This document shows positions 10,411 to 21,927 of a stretch of DNA of 64,000 nt, piece by piece. Within the stretch, counting starts at the first letter, position 1. The number at the start of each line of letters is the position of its first letter. Below the pieces are notes generated by a model. The model saw only the letters and a list, made by a program, of their open reading frames with translations, was not told the origin of the DNA and searched no databases. The DNA is from Hemerocallis citrina. Lineage: Eukaryota > Streptophyta > Magnoliopsida > Asparagales > Asphodelaceae. The stretch spans positions 250,407,122-250,471,121 of the forward strand of contig CM030364.1 of the NCBI GenBank assembly GCA_017893485.1, given 5' to 3'. Both the position numbers and the translations under genes were made by a program.

Positions 10411-12707
10411 GCTTTATACGTGTTATCGATGCACGTATTGATTACGTATTTTTCCACCACTACATGTAATATTTTCTATGTGTTTCAATTATTTATTTTA
10501 TTACTCCTTCGAATTCATTTTATAAACGAAAATTTTATTTTCCCCTATTTTGATTAAAACATTTTTATGCGTGTGGTGCACGTATTTTTTTATGTACGTA
10601 TTGATTACATTATGGTATATCTATAATGAAATATATTTTCGTATGTTACATTCTGATTATTTATAAATATTTCTCCGTTGATAAAATCAATTTCATATTT
10701 GAATATTTGTTTGATGTGCGACGCACGTGTTTGCAATGTCGTGTTAGTTGCATTCTCTTTCAAAATAAAATTTTTGAAGTATGTGTTTATATTTCTATTC
10801 TTGCATGAAACCCAAACTTTTAATTAAATTAAACAATTTTTTTTTAAATACATATTATATACATATGTGTTAATTTAAATAATTAATTAATTTTTGTGAA
10901 GTGTATACAAAGCATGTCCACATGCACATGTGCAATGTGTGATGATGTGGGGGATTAGTTATAATAACTACTCCTAATTACTTATATAATTACCCTACAC
11001 CTAAGCATTACTAAACACCACAAAACAAATTGATCAAAAAAATTCAAAAATCAGAATAGGCAGGAAGCATTTCGGGTGGTTTGCTATTGAAGTGTTTTCG
11101 GTGGTGATTTTGGTTTTACGTCTTATGGATTTTTGGAGTTTTGTGTGAAGGGATTTGCTTCTACTACTCTTCTTTTAGGTGGGTGTTTCTTGAATACTTT
11201 CTAAATTTTGTAGAATGAAGCATGCTAGTTTGACATATGAGTAGTTGTAGAATTGTGATGAATGTAGATTGTATAATGTTGTTTTAATTATGTCATGATT
11301 TGTTGAAATGATGTTGTGGTTCAAATCAATGGCTAGAATTCATGTTAATTCGGAAGGAAAAAAATATCTAGTAAATTGTTGAAATGAAAAGATTCAAATC
11401 GATGCATATTAGAGCATTCATATAATAGTCAAAATAATGCAACATGTATGAAAAAGTTTTAAGATGCTATTATAGTAAAGAAAGGTGGAAATAGTCTCAC
11501 TAATATATATTTTCCTTAGTATAAAGAATTTTATAAAGTTTTTTTGAAGAGGGATAATATTTTACTTTAAATTTAATAATATGAGTTTATTAATGCAATT
11601 TGGGAGAAAAACATTTATTATATTATCGAAAATTAGAATTTTATAGTTTAAATATATGCTACTATACTGTAGTTTGGAAAGAAAACTTTCTGGAAAGGAT
11701 TAGATTCGAACGATAGAAAATAGTTGAGAAATCGAAATATGTAAAGATTTCTCGAAATATGTAAAGAAAAGTTATAAATAGACAGGAAGTATAAAGATAT
11801 TTCAACTCCTAATTATAACAGAGAATGGGTTGGGCATACTGGTTTTCGGTGTGGGTTTAGAGCGCTGTGAATAGTGCCCATGATCACGAGTTCGAGTCTT
11901 GAAGAGGCTCTGTTTTATTAAATTTTGAAGTAATGCCCGTACATAAGGTATTTAAATGAATATCTTTCGCTAGCTGCCTTTGGGCTTTGTAATCTTCGTG
12001 TGCGATTTGGGGTGGTTACTGTAGCATGGCAGGGGTCATGGGTTCGAACTCTGGCCTGGCACTTTTAATATATTTTGAGTTTTTTGACATATTTTGAGTT
12101 TCCATGAACTCTGGCCTGGCACTTTTGGGAAAAAATTTATTATTCCTCTAAAATATTATCTAGACTTTAGAAAATATTTCCACAATATTTGATATATATT
12201 TTGTGATAATTGAAAGTGGAATTCCCATTAAATAATGTGTTGAAGAACTTGAAATTTTAATTTAAAATGTGTATCTTGTATGATTAAAGGAAAAATAAAA
12301 ATTGGAATACAATTAGATTCCTCTTGATGAGATTTTATAGTATTTGACTAAGAATATTTGAGTTGCATACAAGGCTATAAGTGATTAAATTGATAATGAA
12401 AATTGAAGTGAGTTACTTCATGTTATGAGATTATCAAGAAATGTATTTTGAGAAAGAGATTGTGAAAAAAGAAATTAAAATATTAATTTTGAGAATGAAT
12501 ATAACCTATGGTTGATCTCTAGAATGAGATAGTTGTTGGAATCTAGAGGCTAGGCGAGATGCTTAGAAACCGGCAATTGTTATTAATATGAATTTAAGAG
12601 CTAACCAGTGTCGATTGAGCATCTCTTGAGAAGTAGCCAATTGGGTTGACTGTCTCTTGTGTTGGTTTAATTCCGGTAGGGTAAGCTAGCTCTAAGTTGT
12701 GATGATT
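10411..12707 (+). mobile_element. Element B, 5' LTR part 2 (3' truncated)
   Basis: It aligns along its whole length with 18690-20994 in the B 3' LTR and stops abruptly at GATTTCTTC, so the last ~930 bp of the 5' LTR (acceptor, hairpin, terminal block) are missing. It contains the predicted splice donor TTTTAG|GTGGGT (GT at 11179) and two tRNA-like modules (11830-11912 and 12000-12062). Confidence 0.85.
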
Positions 12708-12949
12708 TCTTCATGATACCTGGAGTCATGAACACAAGTTCAATAACCATTTCATTCATGATACCTTACACGTAGACACACTTCCCTCCCAAATTTTTCT
12801 TCGTGGATTTTCATCATAGTACTTTTTAACATTTAATATTTCCAAATAAATATTTTCCTATACCATTAAATCACTTGAATATCGATTATATTGTCTATCT
12901 TCCTTAGTCTTGATATTTTAAATTTTTTTTATCTACCTTTCAATCTTAA
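12708..12949 (+). mobile_element. Element B internal region, part 1
   Basis: AT-rich noncoding sequence joins directly to the broken 5' LTR. No primer binding site, gag or pol is present, so a large internal deletion or recombination joined the LTR to 3' internal sequence. It continues after solo LTR D. Confidence 0.65.
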
Positions 12950-13509
12950 TGTAACACCCCACATTTTTATTTTAATTGAAAATGCATTTTTGATTTTTTG
13001 CACGTACGATGCACGTGCAAATTTTTATTCTCATTTTGGTTACTCTCATTATCTATTTTTAGCGTGCACAAGATTTTAATTAGCTTTCTTTTGATCCATG
13101 GACCTAAAGAATTAATCCTAGCCCAATAGATTAATTTAAGGAAAAGCCCACTAGGATAATTAAACTAGTTAATTAAAATAAAAGCCCATGGGACATGCCC
13201 ATTAATAAATTCAAATATTAAGTTGAGCTTGGACTAATACATGACAAGTTACAACTTTTTGTACACATTTAGAGCTATAGAAAATTGTATTTATTTTTGT
13301 GTGCATGTGTACACTTGTACACTATGACTGGCCGATTTTTTTACTTAGGGTTGGCCAGATTTGGTGAGTGGAGGAGGGGGGTTGAGATGTGAAGGGTTGG
13401 GATCATGAAAGGTTGGCAGTTTTTAGGAGTTAGAAAATGAAGGGTTGGAAGAATTAAAAGAGAGAGTTATTAGGTGGAGATTTATGCATATTAGACCATA
13501 ACTTTACCC

Positions 13510-13517
13510 TATAAATA
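13510..13517 (+). promoter_or_regulatory. TATA box of LTR D
   Basis: TATAAATA is preceded by CCC and followed within 250 bp by a consensus splice donor. Sister LTRs have TATAAATA at the same relative place (33359-33366 in F; minus strand 25720-25727 in E). Confidence 0.65.
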
Positions 13518-14614
13518 GAACCTCATTTTCTACTTCTCTTTTGCACCAAAATAAAATCAAAATAAGTGAAAGAAAAAGAAAGAGAGTAAGAGAGTTCTTT
13601 GCTTGGAGGAATTCTTGCTAGGAGAGGAGAAATTGCTAGGAGGAGGAGCTCTTGCTAGGAGGAGTTTTCTTGTTATGAGCTAGGTGTTGGTTCCATCTTT
13701 CTCTTTCTCAATCTTCAATTAAGGTGAGTGATCTCCTTCTTTCTAAAGTAGAAACTTGCATGCTAAATAATTTAAATGAGTAGTGTAAGTTGAATTTGAT
13801 ATGTGTAGATAAAATCCATGCTAGTATAACATGCAATAATCTTGTTGAGGCTTAGTAAATGAATTATTATCATGCTAATTAAAATGAAGAGTTCATAACA
13901 TGAATCATGTTAGAATACTTGTAAATCTATGTATATGTGTGATATGTAAGAGAAATTGTTAAAGAATGTTATTTTTCAACATATGCTTAAAGACATGATG
14001 ATTTAGAAAGAAAAAGAAAAGAGAAAAATAATTCTTTGGTTATTGCCATGGAACATGTCGACATTTGTTAAAAATACAAATGTTTGCATGAAGAACTTCA
14101 TTTGAGATATTCATGATTGATTAAGAGACATGTTTGATTTTTATCACAAAATTTTAACTAGTATAATGAAGTACATAAACTAGTTTTACTAAACATGATT
14201 TTAGTTTCGAGATTTGAAAAAAAAGTGTAATTTGTATGCAAAAAGAAAGGAAAAATTATTTGAAAATAAAGATTTATTCTAAAAATAATTTTGAACTTGT
14301 GATTATTATTTTTAAGATTTATCTCAGTCCAAAAGAGCAGTTTACCCAATATCCTAAAAGATTGGATCATTGGATAAATAAATTTTTCGAAAAAGACCTA
14401 AATTCAGAATAGTTAAACAAAAGTACATTAGTACAATTTCTAACCAGAAAATACACTTGGACTTACTGGTTAGTTAGTGCAATACAGAGCACTATTGAAA
14501 AAGATCTTGGGTTCGAAACTTGATAGTCACTTTCACATTTGTTTTTTTTATAAAATTTTGAAAACTGGAACTTGAGTTAAGAGTATTTTGGCATATGAAA
14601 TTGACACAAGTCCA

Positions 14615-14700
14615 AATGGACTTAACGGCTAGTGGGCTTGGGGTCTGGACGCTGGCTTGGTGTTGTCGGCAGGTCCTGGGTTCGAAACCCAGGCCTCTCT
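14615..14700 (+). other. tRNA-like module (A box/B box) in LTR D
   Basis: An A-box-like GGCTAGTGGG is followed about 55 bp later by GGTTCGAAACCC, a perfect Pol III B box inside the stem CTGGG...CCCAG. A weaker module (GGTTAGTTAGTG ... GGGTTCGAAAC) lies just upstream at 14457-14528. It is not a functional tRNA gene: no acceptor stem or anticodon arm can be drawn. Confidence 0.6.
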
Positions 14701-16256
14701 TCTGATTATTTTTTGGTTTTAATCCTGAATGGATTTTTGAATTGGAATAAGACCCTAGTATTAATATAAAAGGAAATGAAAATATTAAGAGATAGTTTCT
14801 AGTGAAATTTTGAAGTATAAAAAGGAATGAAATTTTTAGGATAGAACTTTGTGGTGAAGAAAAGAAAAGTATTATTTTGTGAAATGATCTTTCTAAAAGA
14901 GATTACACTTGTATTTTGTTTAAGAAATATTTTAAAGTAAATTGAGACTTTGTAATAGCTTGGATTGGTTATAAAATTTCATGCAATGAAATTGTGTTCT
15001 TTAAAGAAATTTTTTTTGCTTGTAAAGATTATGAATGGATGAATAAGATCATGAATAGTGACAAGACTAAGTAAAAGATTATTTTGTGGATAAGATATTG
15101 ATATTTTGTGAATAAGTTGAAAGATAAAAATATCTAGGTTTAAGACATGTTTATTGAAGGGTATGTGTACTCATGATTTTATTGTACATGAAAAAGTTGT
15201 GACTTAGAGTTAGTGAGACCTCGGGTACCGGCACTATTGAATTGAAAAGAGTTGAGGTATAATTTGAGATATGGTCGTGGAGCTATCTCGTATTTTTGTT
15301 GATTAAGTCCGGTAGGAGGTAAAACTAATTCTAGGCTTGGAAATTTATTCATTTCTTAAACTAAATAATTAGGCACATAAGTGAAGATGTAGTGAACCTG
15401 GGCAAACGTAAGTGGGTTGCTTCTATATAGTCGGCGGTGGATCTCCGTGGCTATAGACCCAGTCGGCGGTGGATCTCTGTAACTGTGGTTGCTCCGTGGG
15501 AGATGGACTTTTATTTTTAAATCCGGGACTTAGCGTAGTCAGGCGGATATTTGCCACACTCCATTGTATATACGTATACCGGGGCTAGAGGGGCACTTGC
15601 GGAATGATTCGCACGATGAGGGATCTGTTATAACAGTCGGCGGTGGATCTTCGTGGCTGGGATCCATATTCGTGGAATGATCTAAACCTTGCTTTATTAC
15701 TGGGTAGTTGTCATGGCGAGGGCCGAGCCCTTTATTGTGGAGTACATAGGTGCTTGCCCTCGGACCTATGTAGTATGGGATGCATAGAATCCGAACAAGT
15801 ATGCATTAGTGTCATCATAGTATAAAATGTGTGCATTCGGCAATAAGGCATGGCATACACTAACATGTTTAGCATAGTCACAATTTAACACTTTATTGTT
15901 CATTCAATTTTTGTGATTTGTTAAAGTAATGAGATCATTATATGAATGGCATAGAATGGATAGCCGAGTATAATATTTTCGTCAGTTGTAAGTGACTGAC
16001 GTGCCCACAGCTTGATATGCAGGTAATGGACTATTCATGAAGGAATAAAGATATTATGATACAATTGATGACTTACTTTGATAAAGTGGTATAAGTTGTA
16101 CTTTGTTTTCAATTCTTCTGCTGTGCATGTAAAATGTAAAGAACTCTGATGTTGTTGAAAAAGTTTTAAATTCCTTGTAAAATTATACGAAGTGAAGTAA
16201 AGATCCTGTGAAATCTCGAATTCGGTCTTACTTGGAATTCGGGGCGTTACACTTAA

Positions 16257-18463
16257 AGTTTTGTCTTTCGTGTTTTTATGTCACTTTATGTTTATCCGTT
16301 TACATTTGCTATTACTTTACGTATTTTATTGACGCTTATTAAATTAATATTGCAACTATTATTTTCTTCATTTATTATTTCTATTATATTTTTAATTTTG
16401 CTTATGAACAATCATTTTATACGATTGATTTTGTGATACTATATTATCTTATATTGTCTTATATATTTCAGTGTATTTTAGAATGATTGTAATATTTTTA
16501 CTTATATAAATGCAATGTACCCATACCCAATGAGATATCCTTTTATTACTATTTTGTTATCCTTATTTTTCTACCTCTTTATATTTACCTTTCACTATTA
16601 ATCACTTCTTACTAATTTTTTGTAGTTTTACGCTTTTTTAATATAATACATACACTCACTATTTATACTTTATCTTTAATCTCAAATTTTAATTGTCTTT
16701 ATATTCTTAGTTACTACCTATATTTTCCACGAATTTCTATGTGTCATATATTTCAATATACTTACTATACATATCATTTCACCTTCATCGAATTACTACA
16801 TTACTATTTTTATATATAATTGTTTATGTCTGTTGTCCTAATTTGCTACACTACATAATTATTGTTTTCATTTGTATTTTCAACTCGGGCATATACTTTA
16901 CACTATTTTCGTCCTAATATTATAAATCATTTTTTCCATTGCTACTAATTAGTACCGTTTATGTTTGATGTATCCTATACATTTATTTTGATATTTCATC
17001 GTGTAACTTTATTTTACTCCTATTTTTATATCACATATTTCAAACATAACACCATACTTTATTAAACATCCAACATCCAAGTACACATGGAAGATTACAT
17101 TTTTCCATCTCCCGTTTTGGTGCAACCTGGTGTCGAGAGGGAAAATCTGCAACTAGACGTCAATGGAGGCAAACTGCAACTGGACGTCGGGGAGGCAAAG
17201 TCTGCAACCAAATGTCTAGAAGGCAAACTGCAATCGGATGTCGTAGAAGCAATTCTGCAACTTGAGGTCAATGATGCAAGCCTGCAATTGGATACCAACG
17301 AGGCGAACCTACACCAGATGGAGATTCTCTACTTTGATAACCCCTACTTTGTTTTCTAAAATATTTACTTACCATTATTCCATTTTTGTACTAGCTTATA
17401 CTATTTTATAATATTTTACAACCTACCATTAAATTGATTACCTTATATTTATACTAGTTTCTATATCTATCCTACTTGTGTATTTACTATTTAATATCAA
17501 CTATCTTGCCATCTTTTTCTTATTATTTTGAATCTTTACTTGAGTTAGCATTTCGTACCACTTCATCGTATTTTGCTATTAACCTATCTTAGATTTGGTG
17601 GCTACTCACCTAACAATTTTTTTTTTTTAAATCTTATCATTTATATTTTTGTCTACGACTCATAATTTATTTCCATATAATTAGTTTTTGTATTGTTTCA
17701 ATAATATGTTATTACTTTTTCCACTATGATGTCTTATCTTACTCCTACAAACCATTTATACTTATCATATCATAATATTGGTTGTCTCACTCTATAATTT
17801 TTTTCGCCTATGTATGTATATAATTTTGTACGTTGGGTTTCTTGCTCTACTTGACAATTCGAAATTATTTGGATTTATATCACCCAGTATTTCATATCTT
17901 TAATTTTTAAATTGTTATTATATTTTCTTTACAAACTATTTTATGACATTAACTTGTTATACAGAATTTTGCCTATACTTTCAACTAAATTTCATGCTCA
18001 TATATTTTTCAAACATTTTTCTCTAAAATTGCTATTTCATTTCTATCTCGTAGTGTATACTACTAGTTTAGTTTATGATTTTTATCCTTCCCATTTTCTT
18101 TAATAAATTTCTCTTTCCGAAGTTTTTCAATTTCTCTAATAGTTGATGACTTAATTTATGTTTTACTTTTTTGGTATCTAGTACTTATTTATTTTGTATG
18201 AAAATTTTCTTTCAGTCTACATTATCTTTCATTGTCGCATTTCTCGCCCTGCTGCTTTTTCTAGTTTTTCTGATATTTTTGTGTTTCGTTCGCTCGATAG
18301 TCAAATATTCCTTATAAAAGTTTGATGTATTTTCCCACATTGCGCATTTATATGCTACATTTCTTTCTTGGTATTGACAACTTTCTATATACAATAGTAA
18401 TATTTTCGGTGTGTACGAAATACACCTTTTACCCTAGCAAAGTTCTAAGGAAAGAACTGTTCT
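16257..18463 (+). mobile_element. Element B internal region, part 2 (noncoding)
   Basis: About 2.2 kb of AT-rich sequence with no recognisable gag or pol. The one structured feature is an in-frame 27-bp minisatellite (17140-17320). The region ends at the polypurine tract that precedes the 3' LTR. Confidence 0.65.
17140..17320 (+). repeat. 27-bp minisatellite encoding 9-residue repeats
   Basis: CTGCAACT...GACGTC...GAGGCAAA-like units of 27 bp recur six to seven times, reading LQLDVNGGK, LQLDVGEAK and so on inside a 90-codon frame (17087-17359). One unit is frame-disturbed. The frame has no other recognisable part. It may be a decayed coding repeat or a chance open frame. Confidence 0.7.
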
Positions 18464-18477
18464 AAGGGAGGGGAGAG
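18464..18477 (+). other. Polypurine tract of element B
   Basis: AAGGGAGGGGAGAG immediately precedes the TG of the 3' LTR. This supports calling the 3.4-kb repeat an LTR and sets its polarity. Confidence 0.8.
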
Positions 18478-21400
18478 TGTAACACCCCGCAAAATTTGAA
18501 ATAACAATCTTGCCCCTCGTGTGTTACGCACGTGTATTTTGTACCGTTACTGTGATACCCGTAATGCATTTCAGTATAAATATCATATTTATTTTGTACT
18601 TCAACTATTTATGCATTTCTCATCTTCTCAAAATTTATTTTATCCTATTTGAGTCAATTCAAATACAAAATTCCAATCTCTGTATTTTTACGTGCTTTAT
18701 ACGTGTTATCGATGCACGTATCGATCACGTATTTTTCCACCGCTACGTGTAATATTTTCTATGTGTTTCAATTATTTATTTTATGACTCCTTCGAATTTT
18801 TTTTACAAACGAAAATTTCATTTTTCCCTATTTTGATTAAAATATTTTTATACGTGCGGTGCACGTGTTTTTCTGTGTACATATTGATTACACTACGGTA
18901 TATGTATAATGAAATATATTTTCATATGTTACTTTCCGATTATTTATAAATATTTTTCCGTTGATAAAATCGATTTCATATTTGAATATTTTTTTTACGT
19001 GCGACACACGTGTTTGCAAAGCACGTGTTAGTTGCATTCTCTTTCAAAATAAAATTTTTGAAGTGTGTGTTTCTATTTTTATTCATGCATGAAAACCCAA
19101 ATTTTTAATTAAATTTAAAAAAAAATTATTTAAATACATATTATATACATATGTGTTAATTTAAATAAATAATTAATTTTTGTGAAGTGTACACAAAGCA
19201 CGTGCACACGTGCAATGTGTGATGATGTGGTGGATTAGTTATAATAAATACTCCTAACTACTTATATAATTACCCTACACCTAAGCATTACTAAACACCG
19301 CAAAACAAATTAATCAAAAAAAATTCAAAATCAGAATAGGCAGGAAGCAATTTGGGTGGTTTGCTATTGAGGTGTTTTCAGTAGTGATTTTGGCTTTACT
19401 TCTTATGGATTTTTGGATTTTTGTGTGAAGGGATTTTCTTCTACCACTCTTCGTTTAGGTGGGTGTTTCTTGAATACTTTCTAAATTTTGTATAATGAAG
19501 CATGCTAGTTTGACATATGAGTAGTTGTAGAATTGTGATGAATGTAGATTGCATAATGTTGTTTTAATTATGTCATGATTTGTTGAAAGGATGTTGTGGT
19601 TCAAATGAATGGCTAGAACTCATGTTAATTAGGAAGGAGAAAAAAAAAGAAATAATATCTAGTAAATTGTTTGAATGAAAAGATTCAAATTGATGCATGT
19701 TAGAGTGTTCATATAATAGTCAAAATAATGCAACATGTATGAAAAAGTTTTAAGATGCTATTATAGTAAAGAAATGTAAAAATAGTCTCACTAGTATATA
19801 TTTTCCTTAGTATAAATAATTTTATAAAGTTGTTTTGAAGTGGGACAATATTTTACTTGAAATTTGATAATATGAGTTTATTAATGCAATTTGGGGGAAA
19901 AACTTTTATTATAATATCGAAAATAAGAATTTTATAGTTTAAATATATGTTACTATACTGTATTTTGGAAAGAAAACTTTCTAGAAAGAATTAGATTTAA
20001 ATGATACAAAATAGTTGCGAAATTGAAATTTGTAAAGAAAAATTATAAACAGACGGGAAATATAATGATATTTCAACTCCTAATTACAATAGAGAATAGG
20101 GTGGGCATACTAGTTTTCGGTTTGGGTTTAAAGCGCAATGAACAGTGCCCTTGATCACGAGTTTGAGTCTTGAAGAGGCACTGTTTTATTAAATTTTGAT
20201 TTTTCCCAAAACACAGTACTGCCCGTACATAAGGTATTTAAACGAATATTTTCCCTAGCTACCTTTGGGCTTTCTGGTCTTCGTGTCTTCATGTGCGATT
20301 TGGGGTGGTTACTGTAGCATGGCGGGGGTCACAAGTTCGAACCCTCGCCTGGCCCTTTTAATATATTTTTTAGTTTTTTGACATGTTTTGAGTTTCCATG
20401 AGTACAAAAATTTGGGGAAAATTTTATTATTACTCTAAAATATTATCTAGACTATAAAATATTTCCACAATATTTGATATATATTTTGTGATAATTGAAA
20501 GTGAAATTCGCATTAAATAATGTATTGAAGAACTTGAAATTTTAATTTAAAATGTGTATCTTGTATGATTAAAGGAAAAATAAAAATTGGAATACAATTA
20601 GATTCCTCTTGATGAGATTTTATTGTATTTGACTAAGAATATTTGAGTTGCATACAAGGCTATAAGTGATTAACTTGATAATGAAAATTGAAGTGAGTTA
20701 CTTCATGTTATGAGATTATAAAGAAATGTATTTGAGAAAGAGATTGTGAATAAAGAAATTGAAATATTAATTTTGAGATTGAATATAACCTATGGTTGAT
20801 CTCTAGAACGAGATAGTTGTTGGAATCTAGAGGCTAGGCGAGACCCTTAGAAACTGGCAGTTGTTATTAATATGAATTTGAGAGCTAACCAGTGTCGGTT
20901 GAGCATCTCTTGAGAAGTAGCTAGTTGGGTTGACTATCTCTTGTGTTGGTTTAAGTCCGGTAGGGTAAGCTAGCTCTAGGTTGTGATGATTTCTTCTAAA
21001 ACAAACCAAAAACTTAAGGACAGGAACTAAGGGGAGACGTGATGAAGTATGGGCAAACATGGGTGTGAGCGCCTCAGTTGGTCTGCGGTGTAAGATGGTT
21101 TCCCCGGAATTATCGAGGTGTGATTGGGAGTGTCCCCAGCTCATTTGCAGTGTGGGATTCATCTTCAGAATTATCGGGATCGAGGCGACGCCTATGGGGT
21201 GTTTTAGGACTATGTAGGCGCCATTGCTTGCGGTGTGAGATAGTTTCCCTGGAATTATCGAGGTGTGATTGAGAGTGTCCCCAGCTCATCTGTAGTGTGG
21301 GATTCTTCTCCGGAATTACCGGGGCGTGGACCTAATACTCCCAGAACATCTAAACCTTATCTTAGTCACTGTAGTAGTAATTCATGGCGAGGGATCTAAC

Positions 21401-21927
21401 CTTATAATGTGGAGTACGTAGGTGCTTGCCCTCGGACCTATGTTGCATGGGATGCATAGAATCTGAACAAGTATGCATTAGTGTCATCATAGCGTAAACA
21501 TTTGCATTAGGCATTAAGTCATTGCATATACTGACATGTTTAGGTTAGTCACTCTTTTACACTCTGTTTACATTCAAGTTTGTGTTTGCTAAATTATTAA
21601 AGAATCGTTAAATTACGGCATAGTGAGGATCGCCGTTTATAATATTGCGTCGGTTGTAAGCAACTGACGTACTCACAGTTTCATAAGCTGGACTTAGAAT
21701 TTATAAGAACATATAAAGATGAATTTGATACTGATGATTACTTAAATTCTAAAGTTGTTACAATTGTATATTTATCATGTTGTACTTCCTTTATTTTCTG
21801 CTACATTATTGATGTAAAAGAACAATGTTGTAATAAAAGTTTCAAAATTCCTTGTAAAATTGTACGAAGTGAAGTATAGATCCTGTTGAGCTAAAAATTA
21901 CCGTATTTTGGTATTTGGGGCATTACA
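18478..21927 (+). mobile_element. Element B, 3' LTR (3,450 bp)
   Basis: It runs from TGTAACACCCCGC to GGGGCATTACA. It contains donor TTTAG|GTGGGT (GT at 19459), tRNA-like modules (20101-20190, 20268-20362), the family block (21412-21490), a hairpin with 9-bp arms CGTCGGTTG/CAACTGACG including one G-T pair (21648-21669), and AATAAAAG (about 21832) near the conserved 3' end. The acceptor motif is degraded here (ATAAG in place of ATGCAGG). A direct duplication of about 75 bp with 154-bp spacing lies at 21075-21304. Followed by GTAAC, the probable target duplication. Confidence 0.88.
21075..21304 (+). repeat. Direct duplication inside B 3' LTR
   Basis: GGAATTATCGAGGTGTGATT and flanking sequence occur twice, about 154 bp apart, with few differences. 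Confidence 0.85.

Larger units (their letters stand above)
12950..16251 (+). mobile_element. Solo LTR D (3,302 bp)
   Basis: It starts TGTAACACCCCAC and ends GGGGCGTTACA, flanked by the perfect duplication CTTAA (12945-12949, 16252-16256). Visible parts in order: TATAAATA (13510-13517); splice donor AAG|GTGAGT (GT at 13724); tRNA-like modules (14457-14528, 14615-14700); three short GTCGGCGGTGGATCT repeats (near 15430, 15461, 15637); the family block (15741-15818); the hairpin CGTCAGT...ACTGACG (15980-16001); acceptor TATGCAG|G (AG at 16021-16022). No coding domain. The family resembles long-LTR Ty3/gypsy chromoviruses (Tekay-like) by termini and by the polypurine tract of B; that lineage call is inference. 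Confidence 0.9.

Noticed and set aside
14615..14700. A genuine tRNA gene
   Set aside because: The B box and T-arm-like stem are excellent, but no acceptor stem, D stem or anticodon arm can be formed, and the sequence varies freely between sister LTRs. Reported as a tRNA-like module.
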